The translations under genes and the position numbers were made by a program. A stretch of 64,000 nt of DNA, from NCBI RefSeq assembly GCF_000423665.1, contig NZ_AUIK01000009.1, forward strand, positions 434,001 to 498,000, in the 5' to 3' direction. Origin of the DNA: Solirubrobacter soli DSM 22325 (lineage in GTDB: Bacteria; Actinomycetota; Thermoleophilia; Solirubrobacterales; Solirubrobacteraceae). Each line of letters starts with the position of its first letter. Within the stretch, counting starts at the first letter, position 1. Shown here piece after piece: positions 1 to 7,489 of this stretch. The notes below the pieces were generated by a model, which was not told the origin of the DNA, made no database searches, and worked only from the letters and a program-made list of their open reading frames with translations.

Positions 1-1056
1 GCGGCGTTGCGCGCGCTGGTCGCCGAGCACGGCGGGCGCGAGGTCAGGACCACGGGCGACGGGCTGATGGTCGCGTTCTCCAGTGCGGTCGCGGCGGTGC
101 GTTGCGCGGTCGCGATGCAGCGGGCGAGCGCGCCGCTGCGGATCGGACTCGCGGCGGGCGAGTGCACCACCGACGGCGACGACCTGTTCGGCACGCCGGT
201 GCTGGTCGCGAGCCGGCTGTGCGACACGGCGACGAACGGGGAGATCCTCGCCGGCGACGTCGTGCGTCAGCTCGGCGGGGCGGAGGTGGCGGCGCTGATG
301 GCGCCCGCCGGGACGGTGCGGCTCGCGGGCGTGGCCGAACGGGTCGCGGCGGCGGAGGTGCGCTGGCGCGACGAGGCGCCGCCGCCTCCGGAACCGCTGC
401 GCGCGATCACGGTCGTCGTCGCCGACGATCAGCGGCTCCTGCGCACGGGCTTCCGCGTGATCCTCGACGCCGAGCCCGACATCACGGTCGTGGGCGAGGC
501 GGCCGACGGCCGCGCGGCCGTCGACGTCGTCATGCGGCGCCGGCCGGACGTCGTGCTGATGGACATCCGGATGCCCGAGCTCGACGGCCTGAGAGCCGCC
601 GAGCGCATCCTCGCCGACCCGGACGGGCGGACCGCGGTCGTGATGCTCACGACCTTCGATCTCGACGAGTACATCTACGAGGCGCTGCGGATCGGCGCCT
701 CAGGGTTCCTGCTCAAGGACACGCCGTCGGATCGTCTCCTGGACGCGGTACGTGTCGCGGCGGCGGGGGAGGCGCTGCTCGCGCCGTCGATCACCCGCCG
801 GCTGATCGCGGAGTTCACCGAGGCGGCGCGGCCGGGCGACGACGGTGTCCCGGCGGAGCTCGCGGACCTGACGGCGCGCGAGCTCGACGTGCTGCGCCTG
901 GTGGCGGACGGCCTCTCGAACACCGACATCGCTGCCCGCCTCGTGCTGACCGAGAACACGGTCAAGAGCCACGTGGCGCACGTGCTGGCGAAGCTCGGCC
1001 TGCGCGATCGGGTGCAGGCCGTCGTCCTCGCCTATCAGTCGGGCTTCGTTACTTAG
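1..1056 (+). CDS. Cyclase-like domain/receiver/LuxR-HTH response regulator (5' truncated)
   Basis: The reading frame is open to the left edge, so the true start is missing. Three parts are visible. First comes the end of a class III nucleotidyl cyclase homology domain (TTGDGLMVAF, then IGLAAGEC), about 120 residues. Next is a receiver domain with the acidic pair in VVVADDQ, phospho-acceptor Asp in LMDIRMPE (codon near 562), a switch Thr in MLTTF and Lys in FLLKD. Last is a NarL/LuxR helix-turn-helix (LTARELDVLRLVADGLSN... NTVKSHVAHVLAKL). It should bind DNA after phosphorylation by a histidine kinase. A cyclase-like module in front of a NarL-type regulator is unusual; whether it is catalytic cannot be judged because the first metal Asp lies outside the window. 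The NarL-type kinase at 1780-2916 is the nearest candidate partner. The last 8 bp overlap the convergent small gene. Confidence 0.88.
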   Translation, partial: AALRALVAEHGGREVRTTGDGLMVAFSSAVAAVRCAVAMQRASAPLRIGLAAGECTTDGDDLFGTPVLVASRLCDTATNGEILAGDVVRQLGGAEVAALMAPAGTVRLAGVAERVAAAEVRWRDEAPPPPEPLRAITVVVADDQRLLRTGFRVILDAEPDITVVGEAADGRAAVDVVMRRRPDVVLMDIRMPELDGLRAAERILADPDGRTAVVMLTTFDLDEYIYEALRIGASGFLLKDTPSDRLLDAVRVAAAGEALLAPSITRRLIAEFTEAARPGDDGVPAELADLTARELDVLRLVADGLSNTDIAARLVLTENTVKSHVAHVLAKLGLRDRVQAVVLAYQSGFVT

Positions 1057-1255
1057 TCGCGTCCTCGATCTGCTTCTGAGCGGCGTCGACCTGGGCGTTG
1101 ACGTCCTGCTGCGCGTCCTTCTGGTACTGGAGCGACTGGCGCGTGATCTCCTTGGCCGTGTCGTTGGCGTCGTTGGACGCGTTGTTGACGACGACGAGGG
1201 TGCCGATGCCGAGGACGGCGGAGATGGCGAGAGCGGCGAAGCCACGGATCATCAT
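1049..1255 (-). CDS. Small membrane-anchored coiled-coil protein, copy B (68 aa)
   Basis: This is a 68-residue protein with one N-terminal membrane segment (GFAALAISAVLGIGTLVVV) followed by a polar, Gln/Asp/Ala-rich helix likely to form a coiled coil. No family is recognised. The first 31 residues match the upstream gene at 1306-1611 except for residue 2, while the helical tail is about 33 residues shorter, so the two are recent tandem paralogues. The start is supported by AAGGA upstream of the ATG, conserved between the copies. The protein would sit in the membrane with its tail on one side. The stop codon overlaps the end of the response regulator by 8 bp. Function unknown. Confidence 0.75.
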   Translation of the reverse strand: MMIRGFAALAISAVLGIGTLVVVNNASNDANDTAKEITRQSLQYQKDAQQDVNAQVDAAQKQIEDATK

Positions 1256-1635
1256 TTGGGGTCTGGTCCTTTTGGGGTTCGTGGGCGGAGAGAGAGAAAG
1301 CGGGACTACTTGGTGGCGGCGGCGATCTGCTCGTTCGCGGCGTCGATCTGCGCGCTGACGTCGTCCTGGATCTGCTTGCTGTTGGCGGCGGCGTCCTTGC
1401 TCGCCTGCTCGATCGACTTGTTGACGCCCTCCTGGACGGCCTTGCTCTGCGCGTCGGCGTCCTTCATGGCCTGCTTCTGGTACTCGAGCGACTGGCGGGA
1501 GATCTCCTTCGCGGTCTCGTTGGCGTCATTGGAGGCGTTGTTGACGACGACGAGGGTGCCGATGCCGAGGACGGCGGAGATGGCGAGAGCGGCGAAGCCA
1601 CGGATGATCATTTGGTCTGGTCCTTGCGGTTCGTG
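1163..1635. repeat. Direct repeat: duplicated 5' ends of the two small genes
   Basis: Bases 1163-1255 and 1519-1611 are nearly identical and cover the first 31 codons. Similarity continues about 20 bp past each start codon (the string tctggtcctt appears in both leaders), so the ribosome-binding region was duplicated too. The high DNA identity, including synonymous sites, points to a recent duplication or gene conversion. Confidence 0.85.
1306..1611 (-). CDS. Small membrane-anchored coiled-coil protein, copy A (101 aa)
   Basis: This is the longer of two tandem paralogues. An N-terminal membrane helix nearly identical to that of copy B is followed by about 75 residues of Ala/Gln/Asp/Lys-rich helix, with repeats of the form QAMKDADAQSK / EQASKDAAANSK that suggest a long coiled coil. 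There is no signal-peptidase site, so it is probably a membrane-anchored extracytoplasmic or cytoplasmic rod. The two genes run in the same direction with a 50-bp gap and probably share a promoter in 1612-1779. No known family is recognised. The extra tail in copy A, or its loss in copy B, is the main difference between them. Confidence 0.75.
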   Translation of the reverse strand: MIIRGFAALAISAVLGIGTLVVVNNASNDANETAKEISRQSLEYQKQAMKDADAQSKAVQEGVNKSIEQASKDAAANSKQIQDDVSAQIDAANEQIAAATK

Positions 1636-1779
1636 TGGGGGAGTGGTGCGACGGGGCGGAAGACTCCCGTTTTCGCGAACCGCTCATCGTCGGGTCAGCC
1701 GGTGAATGGCTGGCGGAGAACCGTCGGACGAGGTCGAGAGAACCACCGTAATGAGCGGGGCCCGTGATCCTTGTCCGTC

Positions 1780-2916
1780 TTAGAGCGTCTCAGGCAACCG
1801 CGCGCGGAGCGTCGTCCCGCGGCCGGTCGGACTGTGCAGGTCGAGGCTGCCGCCGAGCGCCTCGACCCGGTCGACGAGCCCGAGCAGTCCGGTGCCGGCG
1901 CCGATGTCGGCTCCGCCTTTCCCGTCGTCGGTCACCTCGACCCGCACCGACCCGTTCTCGCGTCGCGCGGTGACCGAGGCCAGGCTCGCGGACGCGTAGC
2001 GGACAACGTTCGTCAGGCCCTCGGCGACGACGAAGTAGGCCGCGGCCTCGACCGCTTCCGCGGGACGTGGGTCGAGGTCGACCGTCACGTCGACCGGCAA
2101 GGGCGTGCGGTTGGCCAGCGCCGCGAGCGCGGCGCCGAGTCCGTGCTCGGTCAGCACGGCGGGGTGCAGGCCACGGGCCAGCTCGCGCAACTCGGAGAGC
2201 GCGTCCGTCAACTCCGCGATCGCGCCGTTGAGCGACGCGCGGGCGAACTCCGGATCGCGCACGAGCCGTCGTTCGGTCAGCCGCAGCGTGATGGCGAGGG
2301 CGACGAGCCGCTGCTGCGCCCCATCGTGCAGGTTGCGTTCGAGGCGGCGACGCTCGACCTGCGCGGCCTCGACGAGGCGTTTGCGGGACGCGGCGAGCTG
2401 GTCGCGCGCGTCGGCGTTGGCCAGCGCCAGCGCCACGAGCTCCGCGAACGCGGAGACGCGCGACTCGGCGTCGGGCGGGAACGCGGTGTCGCTGGTGGTG
2501 CCGACCACGACCGAGCCCCAGAGCGCGCCCTCGACGCTGACCGGCGCGGCGATCGCGGACCGCAGGCCCATCTCGCGCAGGACCGCGTTGACCGTTCCCG
2601 GCCCTCCGAAGTCGTCGATCCGCGCCGGCCGACCGGTGAGGTAGACGCGCCCGGACGCGGTGTCGTCGGTCATTGCCACGCGGTAGCCGAGCGACACGAA
2701 GTCCGTACGGCCGTCGGTCCAGGCGCCGACGATCGTCCCGTCGCCCCTGTCGAAGCGGACCACGCTGGCGGTATGCGCGCCCAACAGCCGCCCAACCTCC
2801 TCGGCCACGGCCGCGAACAGACGGTCGCGCTCGGTTGCGCTCGCCACCAGCACCGCGATCCGCCGCAACGCGGCTTGCTCGTCGAGCAGGCGGGCGAGAT
2901 CCGTCATCGACGACAT
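1780..2916 (-). CDS. Soluble GAF-domain sensor histidine kinase, NarL/DesK type
   Basis: This is a 378-aa histidine kinase without membrane segments. Residues about 15-165 form a GAF sensor domain. A HisKA_3 dimerisation helix follows with the phospho-acceptor His near residue 197 (ERNLHDGAQQRL), and the C-terminal HATPase_c domain has an N-box (AEGLTNVVRYA) and G-box residues (DDGKGGADIGAGTGLLGL). Such kinases phosphorylate NarL/LuxR-type response regulators. The only one nearby is the partial regulator ending at 1056, separated by two small genes and in the opposite direction. The ligand of the GAF domain cannot be deduced. The start at 2916 reads MSSMTDL; the second Met, three codons later, is an alternative. 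Confidence 0.9.
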   Translation of the reverse strand: MSSMTDLARLLDEQAALRRIAVLVASATERDRLFAAVAEEVGRLLGAHTASVVRFDRGDGTIVGAWTDGRTDFVSLGYRVAMTDDTASGRVYLTGRPARIDDFGGPGTVNAVLREMGLRSAIAAPVSVEGALWGSVVVGTTSDTAFPPDAESRVSAFAELVALALANADARDQLAASRKRLVEAAQVERRRLERNLHDGAQQRLVALAITLRLTERRLVRDPEFARASLNGAIAELTDALSELRELARGLHPAVLTEHGLGAALAALANRTPLPVDVTVDLDPRPAEAVEAAAYFVVAEGLTNVVRYASASLASVTARRENGSVRVEVTDDGKGGADIGAGTGLLGLVDRVEALGGSLDLHSPTGRGTTLRARLPETL

Positions 2917-2982
2917 TCTCGTGAAAGCTCAGGGTTCCGTCCCGATTGTTGGACCCGATGTGCGCCCCGATAGTCGGAGGCG

Positions 2983-5490
2983 ATGCCCACCGTCCCGCGC
3001 CAGCACGAGACCGAGCGCGAGCGGCAGGGTGACCTTCGTGTCGTCTCGCCGGCGCCCACGCCGGAGCTGCGGCGGCTGAGCCCGGCGGCGATCCTCGCGC
3101 TCCAGCGCACGGCGGGCAACCAGGCGGTGGTGCGGCGGGTGGCGGTCGAGCTGCGCCAGGCGCCGCCACGCCCGAAGCTGCCGTCCGCCTCCGACCAGGC
3201 ATCGCCGGAGAACCGGCATCTGGCCGCGGACATCGACAGCGTCGACGCGCTCGACGACAAGGCGCTGGACAAGGAGCGCGCGGACAACGCCAAGCAGGTC
3301 GCCGAGACCGAAGGCGCGGCGCACGCCGCGGCGATGGAGAAGCACGACGCGATCGAGTACGTCGCCTCCCAGCGCCAGCTCGCGGGACCGAAGCTCGACA
3401 TCAAGCAGTGGCGCTACATCCGCACCGACGAGAGCAAGCGCAGGCAGTTCCTCAACGCGCTGCTCGCCCAGCGCGCGGCCGAGGAGGGGTCGTTCGAGAA
3501 GGCGATGCGCGGGCTGCTGATCCCGGACGAGCTGATCGTCGGCGACCTGGCCGTGATCCAGGCCGACGCCGACGCCTTCAAGCGCGAGTTCAAGGGCCAG
3601 GCGCGCATCAACGCGGACCGGATGCTGCGCAACTCCAACCAGGCGATCGCGCAGCTGCTGGCGTCCTACGGGATCCCGGCCGACAGCGCGGGGATCGCCG
3701 CCGAGCGGATCCTCAAGGGCGGCGGCGTCGCCGAGGAGGCCGCCTCGGTGATCCGCTCGATGAAGGCGCGCTCGGACGACCCGGGCGGCGCGAACGCTCC
3801 CGGCAAGACGAGCAACCGGGCGGGCCTGGCCAAGCGGGTCGCGGAGATCAAGGTCCAGCAGCAGGTCGTCCGCGACGCGGCCAAGGCCTCCAACCTCGCC
3901 GACATGAACGTGTCGGTGGCGTCGACGCCCAACGACAACGTCGCCCTGGAGCGGCGCCGGACGCTGCGCCGCGAGCGCGACAAGCTCGCCGGGATGTGGA
4001 TCCAGGCCGAGCGGCTGCATCCGGTGCTCGCCACGTACCGCACCGGCGGCGCCCTCGAGAAGATCGAGCTCGGGACGCTCGACAGCGCGGACGTCGACGT
4101 CGAGATGAAGACCGTGCTCGAGCAGGTCCTGCCCAAGGTCGTGAGCATCGCGAAGGCCCAGGCGATGATCAAGAACGGCACGGTCTCGCCGCTGTCGCTC
4201 TCGCCGGTGGTGGCGATGACCCGGGCGAACATGTTCGTCCCGCCGGGCTCGGTCCGCGCCGCGCTCGTGGCGGACATGATGGCCGACGCCAAGGAAGGGC
4301 AGTCGACCGTGGTGATGCTGCTCTCCTTCGCGCTCGCGCTGGTGACGATGGTGCCCTCCGGCGGCGCGTCGGTCGCGGTCGCGGCGGGCGCGGCGTCGGC
4401 CGGGCTCGCGGCCTACACCGCACTGAAGGAGTTCCAGAGCTATGAGAACAACAAGACGCTGATCGACACCGACCTCGACCGGGCGCGTGCGCTGTCGGAC
4501 GAGGAGCCGTCGCTGGCCGGCTTCGCGATGAGCCTGATCGGCCTGGGCCTGGAGGGCATGATGCTCGTCCACGCCTTCAAGACCGCCGTCCAGCTGCGCC
4601 GGATGGCGATGGCGGGCGAGGAGTCCAAGCGCCTGCAGAGCCTGCTGGACGAGCTCAACAAGATCGGCAAGGAGCACAACGCGCCGGAGCTGGGCAAGCA
4701 GGTCCTCGACGACGTCAAGGCCGCGCGTCCGAACGTGCTCGACGACGTCAAGGTCCGCCGGCCGCCGAAGGCACCGGACAAGGGCGTGCCGGTCTACAAC
4801 AGCCACGAGGAGGTCCGCGTTGCGGTCACCAAGCAACTGCTCTCCAGTCTGAAGTGGGGCGACGGGCCGATGCTCTCGAAGGAGTTCAAGCTGATCGACA
4901 CGGCGCTCGCGGCGAACCCCGGAACGGCCAACGCGAAGATCGCCGGGGCGCTCAAGCACGTCGTCAAGGGGATCCGCGACCCCGAGCTCTACGGCGAGGT
5001 CCTGGCCGACGCGTGGGCGCTCGCGAAACGCCCGCCCGGGATGGACATCAACGCGGCGCTGGAGGAGCTGGCGGCCTCAGGCGGAGCCCCTGTCCGCTAC
5101 ATCGAGGCCAAGGAGGGCATCCTCGACGCCCCGGTGTTCTTCAAGAAGTACGGCGGACAGGAGGCGCACTTCATCGATCTTCCGCTGGCCGCCGACGACC
5201 ACGGCGCGATGACCCACTTGATTCAGGACCTCGTCGTGGACCGCGCGCTCAAGCGCGCCGGGCAGAACATGACCAGCGTCGAGTTCCGCGGGCTGCTGGG
5301 TCAGGCCGAGGGCACCGTCGGCTCGGCCAAGTACGCCACCAAGGCGACCCGTACCTTCGAGGCGGGCGAGGACTCGATGAAGACCGGCGACTACATCTGG
5401 CGGATGGTCTACGACAACACCGGGGCGGGCCAGATCAACCGGCCCGAGGAGATCGGCAACCAGTTCTTCCTCGCCCTCGGCATTCGCTGA
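2983..5490 (+). CDS. Large orphan protein resembling contractile-injection-system effectors (835 aa)
   Basis: No enzyme domain is recognised. Residues about 30-52 (LSPAAILALQRTAGNQAVVR) match the LQR..GN.AV motif that is common near the N-terminus of proteins associated with extracellular contractile injection systems in actinobacteria, usually with DUF4157. DUF4157 and its HExxH motif are absent here. A charged, probably coiled-coil region follows (residues 80-330), then a hydrophobic Ala/Gly-rich stretch around residues 440-480 (LLSFALALVTMVPSGG) and a mixed C-terminal domain from about residue 590 ending in YDNTGAGQ...FLALGIR. No sheath, baseplate or tube gene lies in this window. It could be an orphan effector, a toxin with a membrane-inserting segment, or a structural protein. 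Upstream it diverges from the histidine kinase. Confidence 0.75.
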   Translation: MPTVPRQHETERERQGDLRVVSPAPTPELRRLSPAAILALQRTAGNQAVVRRVAVELRQAPPRPKLPSASDQASPENRHLAADIDSVDALDDKALDKERADNAKQVAETEGAAHAAAMEKHDAIEYVASQRQLAGPKLDIKQWRYIRTDESKRRQFLNALLAQRAAEEGSFEKAMRGLLIPDELIVGDLAVIQADADAFKREFKGQARINADRMLRNSNQAIAQLLASYGIPADSAGIAAERILKGGGVAEEAASVIRSMKARSDDPGGANAPGKTSNRAGLAKRVAEIKVQQQVVRDAAKASNLADMNVSVASTPNDNVALERRRTLRRERDKLAGMWIQAERLHPVLATYRTGGALEKIELGTLDSADVDVEMKTVLEQVLPKVVSIAKAQAMIKNGTVSPLSLSPVVAMTRANMFVPPGSVRAALVADMMADAKEGQSTVVMLLSFALALVTMVPSGGASVAVAAGAASAGLAAYTALKEFQSYENNKTLIDTDLDRARALSDEEPSLAGFAMSLIGLGLEGMMLVHAFKTAVQLRRMAMAGEESKRLQSLLDELNKIGKEHNAPELGKQVLDDVKAARPNVLDDVKVRRPPKAPDKGVPVYNSHEEVRVAVTKQLLSSLKWGDGPMLSKEFKLIDTALAANPGTANAKIAGALKHVVKGIRDPELYGEVLADAWALAKRPPGMDINAALEELAASGGAPVRYIEAKEGILDAPVFFKKYGGQEAHFIDLPLAADDHGAMTHLIQDLVVDRALKRAGQNMTSVEFRGLLGQAEGTVGSAKYATKATRTFEAGEDSMKTGDYIWRMVYDNTGAGQINRPEEIGNQFFLALGIR

Positions 5491-5526
5491 CATTACGGGC
5501 GGAATCCCGCCAATGTGACGCCTGAT

Positions 5527-5543
5527 GGCCCCACCTCGGGGCC
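5527..5543 (+). terminator. GC-rich hairpin between two genes
   Basis: GGCCCC and GGGGCC pair around a 5-nt loop (acctc). It lies 36 bp after the effector-like gene and 26 bp before the next start. There is no U-tract, so this is either a weak terminator or a leader structure. Confidence 0.35.
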
Positions 5544-5569
5544 GTCGAGCGCGGGAGAGACTTCCGCGC

Positions 5570-7456
5570 ATGCTCCGTCTCCTCCCCCTTGCCCTGCTCG
5601 CGTTCGTGCTGTTCGGTTCCCATCCGGCCCAGGCCGCGGCCTGCGGCGTTCCCGCTTCTCGTGCCGTCTACGAGACGCCTGAGGTCCAGGTCTTCCAGAA
5701 GAAGGCCAACCTGATCGCCTGCTTCCGGCCGACCGGCAGGCAGCGCGTCGTCGGGCACTTCCTCCACGACACCGGGACCGACGAGGCGAGCTTCGTCTAC
5801 GGCGTCCTCGGCGGGCGCTGGCTGCACAAGCAGGACTACGCGACGTTCGCGGAGTCGGCGGACTACCGGATGGACGAGCTTGTCGACCTGCGGACCGGCC
5901 AGGTCGCCAAGGCGCTCGTGATGAGCGAGGACGGCGAGAACGAGGTGGTCGCCGTCCCCGGCGCGCTCGTCAGCGCGACGCGCAAGGGCGTGCGGGTGCG
6001 GTTCACCGATGGGCGCTCGCAGGTGCTCGACACGGCGCCGGCCGAGGCGCTGGCGGCCAACGGCGCGCGCGTCTACTGGCGCACGCAGGCCGGGCCCAAG
6101 AGCGCGGTCGTCGCGGCGCCGGAGAGCGAGCCGGCGCGGCCGCTGCCCCGGGCGCACCGGACCGCGGGCTGCTCGCCGCGCGCGGGCGCACGGCTCGTCC
6201 TCAGCGACGGGTTGGTGGTCGTCACCCGCGTGGGTGACGTCACGTACGGCTGCCGGCAGGGCCGCACCCGCAAGGTCGGGGTCGTCACCGACGTCCGCGT
6301 CGTCTCCGACCGCGAGGTCGCCTACACGCGCCCGGGCTTCACCGGCGTGCTCGACATCGCGAGCGGGAAGCTGCGCGAGCTCGACGGACCCGGCATCTCC
6401 ACCGGCTGGACGCTGGTCGCCGGCGGCGACGCCGGCATGCGGGCGTGGTCGGATGACCAGAAGGCGGCGACGACGCTCGCTCCCGGTCCGGTCTCCGACG
6501 TGGCGATCAGTGACGGGTTCGTCGCCGGCGTCACCTACTGGCTCGACGCCTCGGGTGCGGTGCAGAGCCACGACGCGCAGCGGCAGGCGATCGCGCGGGC
6601 GGCGCAGGCCGGGTGCGGCGTCGCGCCCGGGCGCGCCGTCTTCGAGACGCCCGAGGTGCAGGTGCGCGCGCAGGGCGATGCCCTCGTCGCCTGCTATCGC
6701 CCGACCGGTGAGGAGCAGGTCGTCGAGCACGCCGAGCGCGTCGTCGGCCTCCACGACGGCCGCTGGCTGCATGTCGACCACACGCTGATCGATCTCCGCA
6801 CCGGCCAGAAGGTCGTCGCGGAGAACGCCGAGCTGGTGGTCGCGGGCGCGCTGGTCGGCGCCGGCGCTGACGGCGTGGTCGCCCGCTATCCGGACGGCCG
6901 CTCCACGGTGCTCGACACTGCGCCCGCGTCGGCGCTCGGCGCCATCGGAACGCGCGTGTACTGGCGGACCGCGGCGGGGCCGAGCACCGCGCTGCTTCCG
7001 CCCGTGAGCCGCACGTCGGCCGCGGCGCCGCCCGCCCGCCGGATCGGCCGCTGCACGCCGCGGCCCGGGGCGCGGCTCGTCCTCAATCAGCCGCCGCTGG
7101 TCGTCACGCGCGCGGGTGCGACGACGTACGTCTGCCGCGACGGCCGGACCCGTCGCGTCGGCGCGGCCACGTCCGTCGCCTACATGTCCGATCGCGAGCT
7201 CGCCTACGAGCGCCGCGGTCACACCGGTGTGCTCTACGTCGTCAGCGGCAAGCGCCACGAGCTGGCCGGCAGCGGACCGCTGACGTTCACGGCGTCGGCG
7301 CTCGCCGCGGCCGATGGCGACGGCGTCCGCCTGTGGGAGAGCGACCGCAGCGAGCCGGTGCGGCCGATCGTCGGCCCTGTCAGCGATGTGGCGCTGCTGG
7401 GGAACGCCGTGTTCTGGCTCGACGCGATGGGCTTCCCGCGCTACACGGCCCTTTAG
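5570..7456 (+). CDS. Secreted protein built of two homologous halves (628 aa)
   Basis: The start at 5570 (MLRLLPLALLAFVLFG) gives a clean Sec signal peptide cleaved after AQA; an upstream GTG-type extension would be Arg-rich and overlap a hairpin. The mature protein consists of two roughly 300-residue repeats. Each opens with a motif of the type CGV..RAV.ETPEVQV...L.AC.RPTG and continues with GRWLH, DLRTGQ, VLDTAPA.AL, RVYWRT.AGP and TGVL..SGK. The repeats contain paired cysteines and look beta-rich, as in a WD40- or PQQ-like propeller, but I recognise no named family. It is exported and probably cell-surface or extracellular. It may be cotranscribed with the acyl-CoA synthetase 33 bp downstream, with a strong hairpin between them. 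Confidence 0.8.
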   Translation: MLRLLPLALLAFVLFGSHPAQAAACGVPASRAVYETPEVQVFQKKANLIACFRPTGRQRVVGHFLHDTGTDEASFVYGVLGGRWLHKQDYATFAESADYRMDELVDLRTGQVAKALVMSEDGENEVVAVPGALVSATRKGVRVRFTDGRSQVLDTAPAEALAANGARVYWRTQAGPKSAVVAAPESEPARPLPRAHRTAGCSPRAGARLVLSDGLVVVTRVGDVTYGCRQGRTRKVGVVTDVRVVSDREVAYTRPGFTGVLDIASGKLRELDGPGISTGWTLVAGGDAGMRAWSDDQKAATTLAPGPVSDVAISDGFVAGVTYWLDASGAVQSHDAQRQAIARAAQAGCGVAPGRAVFETPEVQVRAQGDALVACYRPTGEEQVVEHAERVVGLHDGRWLHVDHTLIDLRTGQKVVAENAELVVAGALVGAGADGVVARYPDGRSTVLDTAPASALGAIGTRVYWRTAAGPSTALLPPVSRTSAAAPPARRIGRCTPRPGARLVLNQPPLVVTRAGATTYVCRDGRTRRVGAATSVAYMSDRELAYERRGHTGVLYVVSGKRHELAGSGPLTFTASALAAADGDGVRLWESDRSEPVRPIVGPVSDVALLGNAVFWLDAMGFPRYTAL

Positions 7457-7457
7457 A

Positions 7458-7487
7458 CTCCTCCTCGGTCGAGTGACTGAGGAGGAG
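7458..7487 (+). promoter_or_regulatory. 13-bp stem hairpin that contains the Shine-Dalgarno of the next gene
   Basis: Bases 7458-7470 (CTCCTCCTCGGTC) pair with 7475-7487 (GACTGAGGAGGAG) around a 4-nt loop (gagt). All 13 pairs form, with one G-U. The right arm holds the GGAGGAG ribosome-binding site of the GTG start at 7490, so folding would hide it. It starts 2 bp after the upstream stop, so it could also act as a terminator. Confidence 0.7.
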
Positions 7488-7489
7488 CA

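Noticed and set aside
2929..4959. A 676-codon minus-strand frame opposite the effector-like gene
   Set aside because: Low-complexity Arg/Leu/Val/Glu product with no start context; the plus-strand frame has the conserved LQR..GN.AV motif and clean codon bias.
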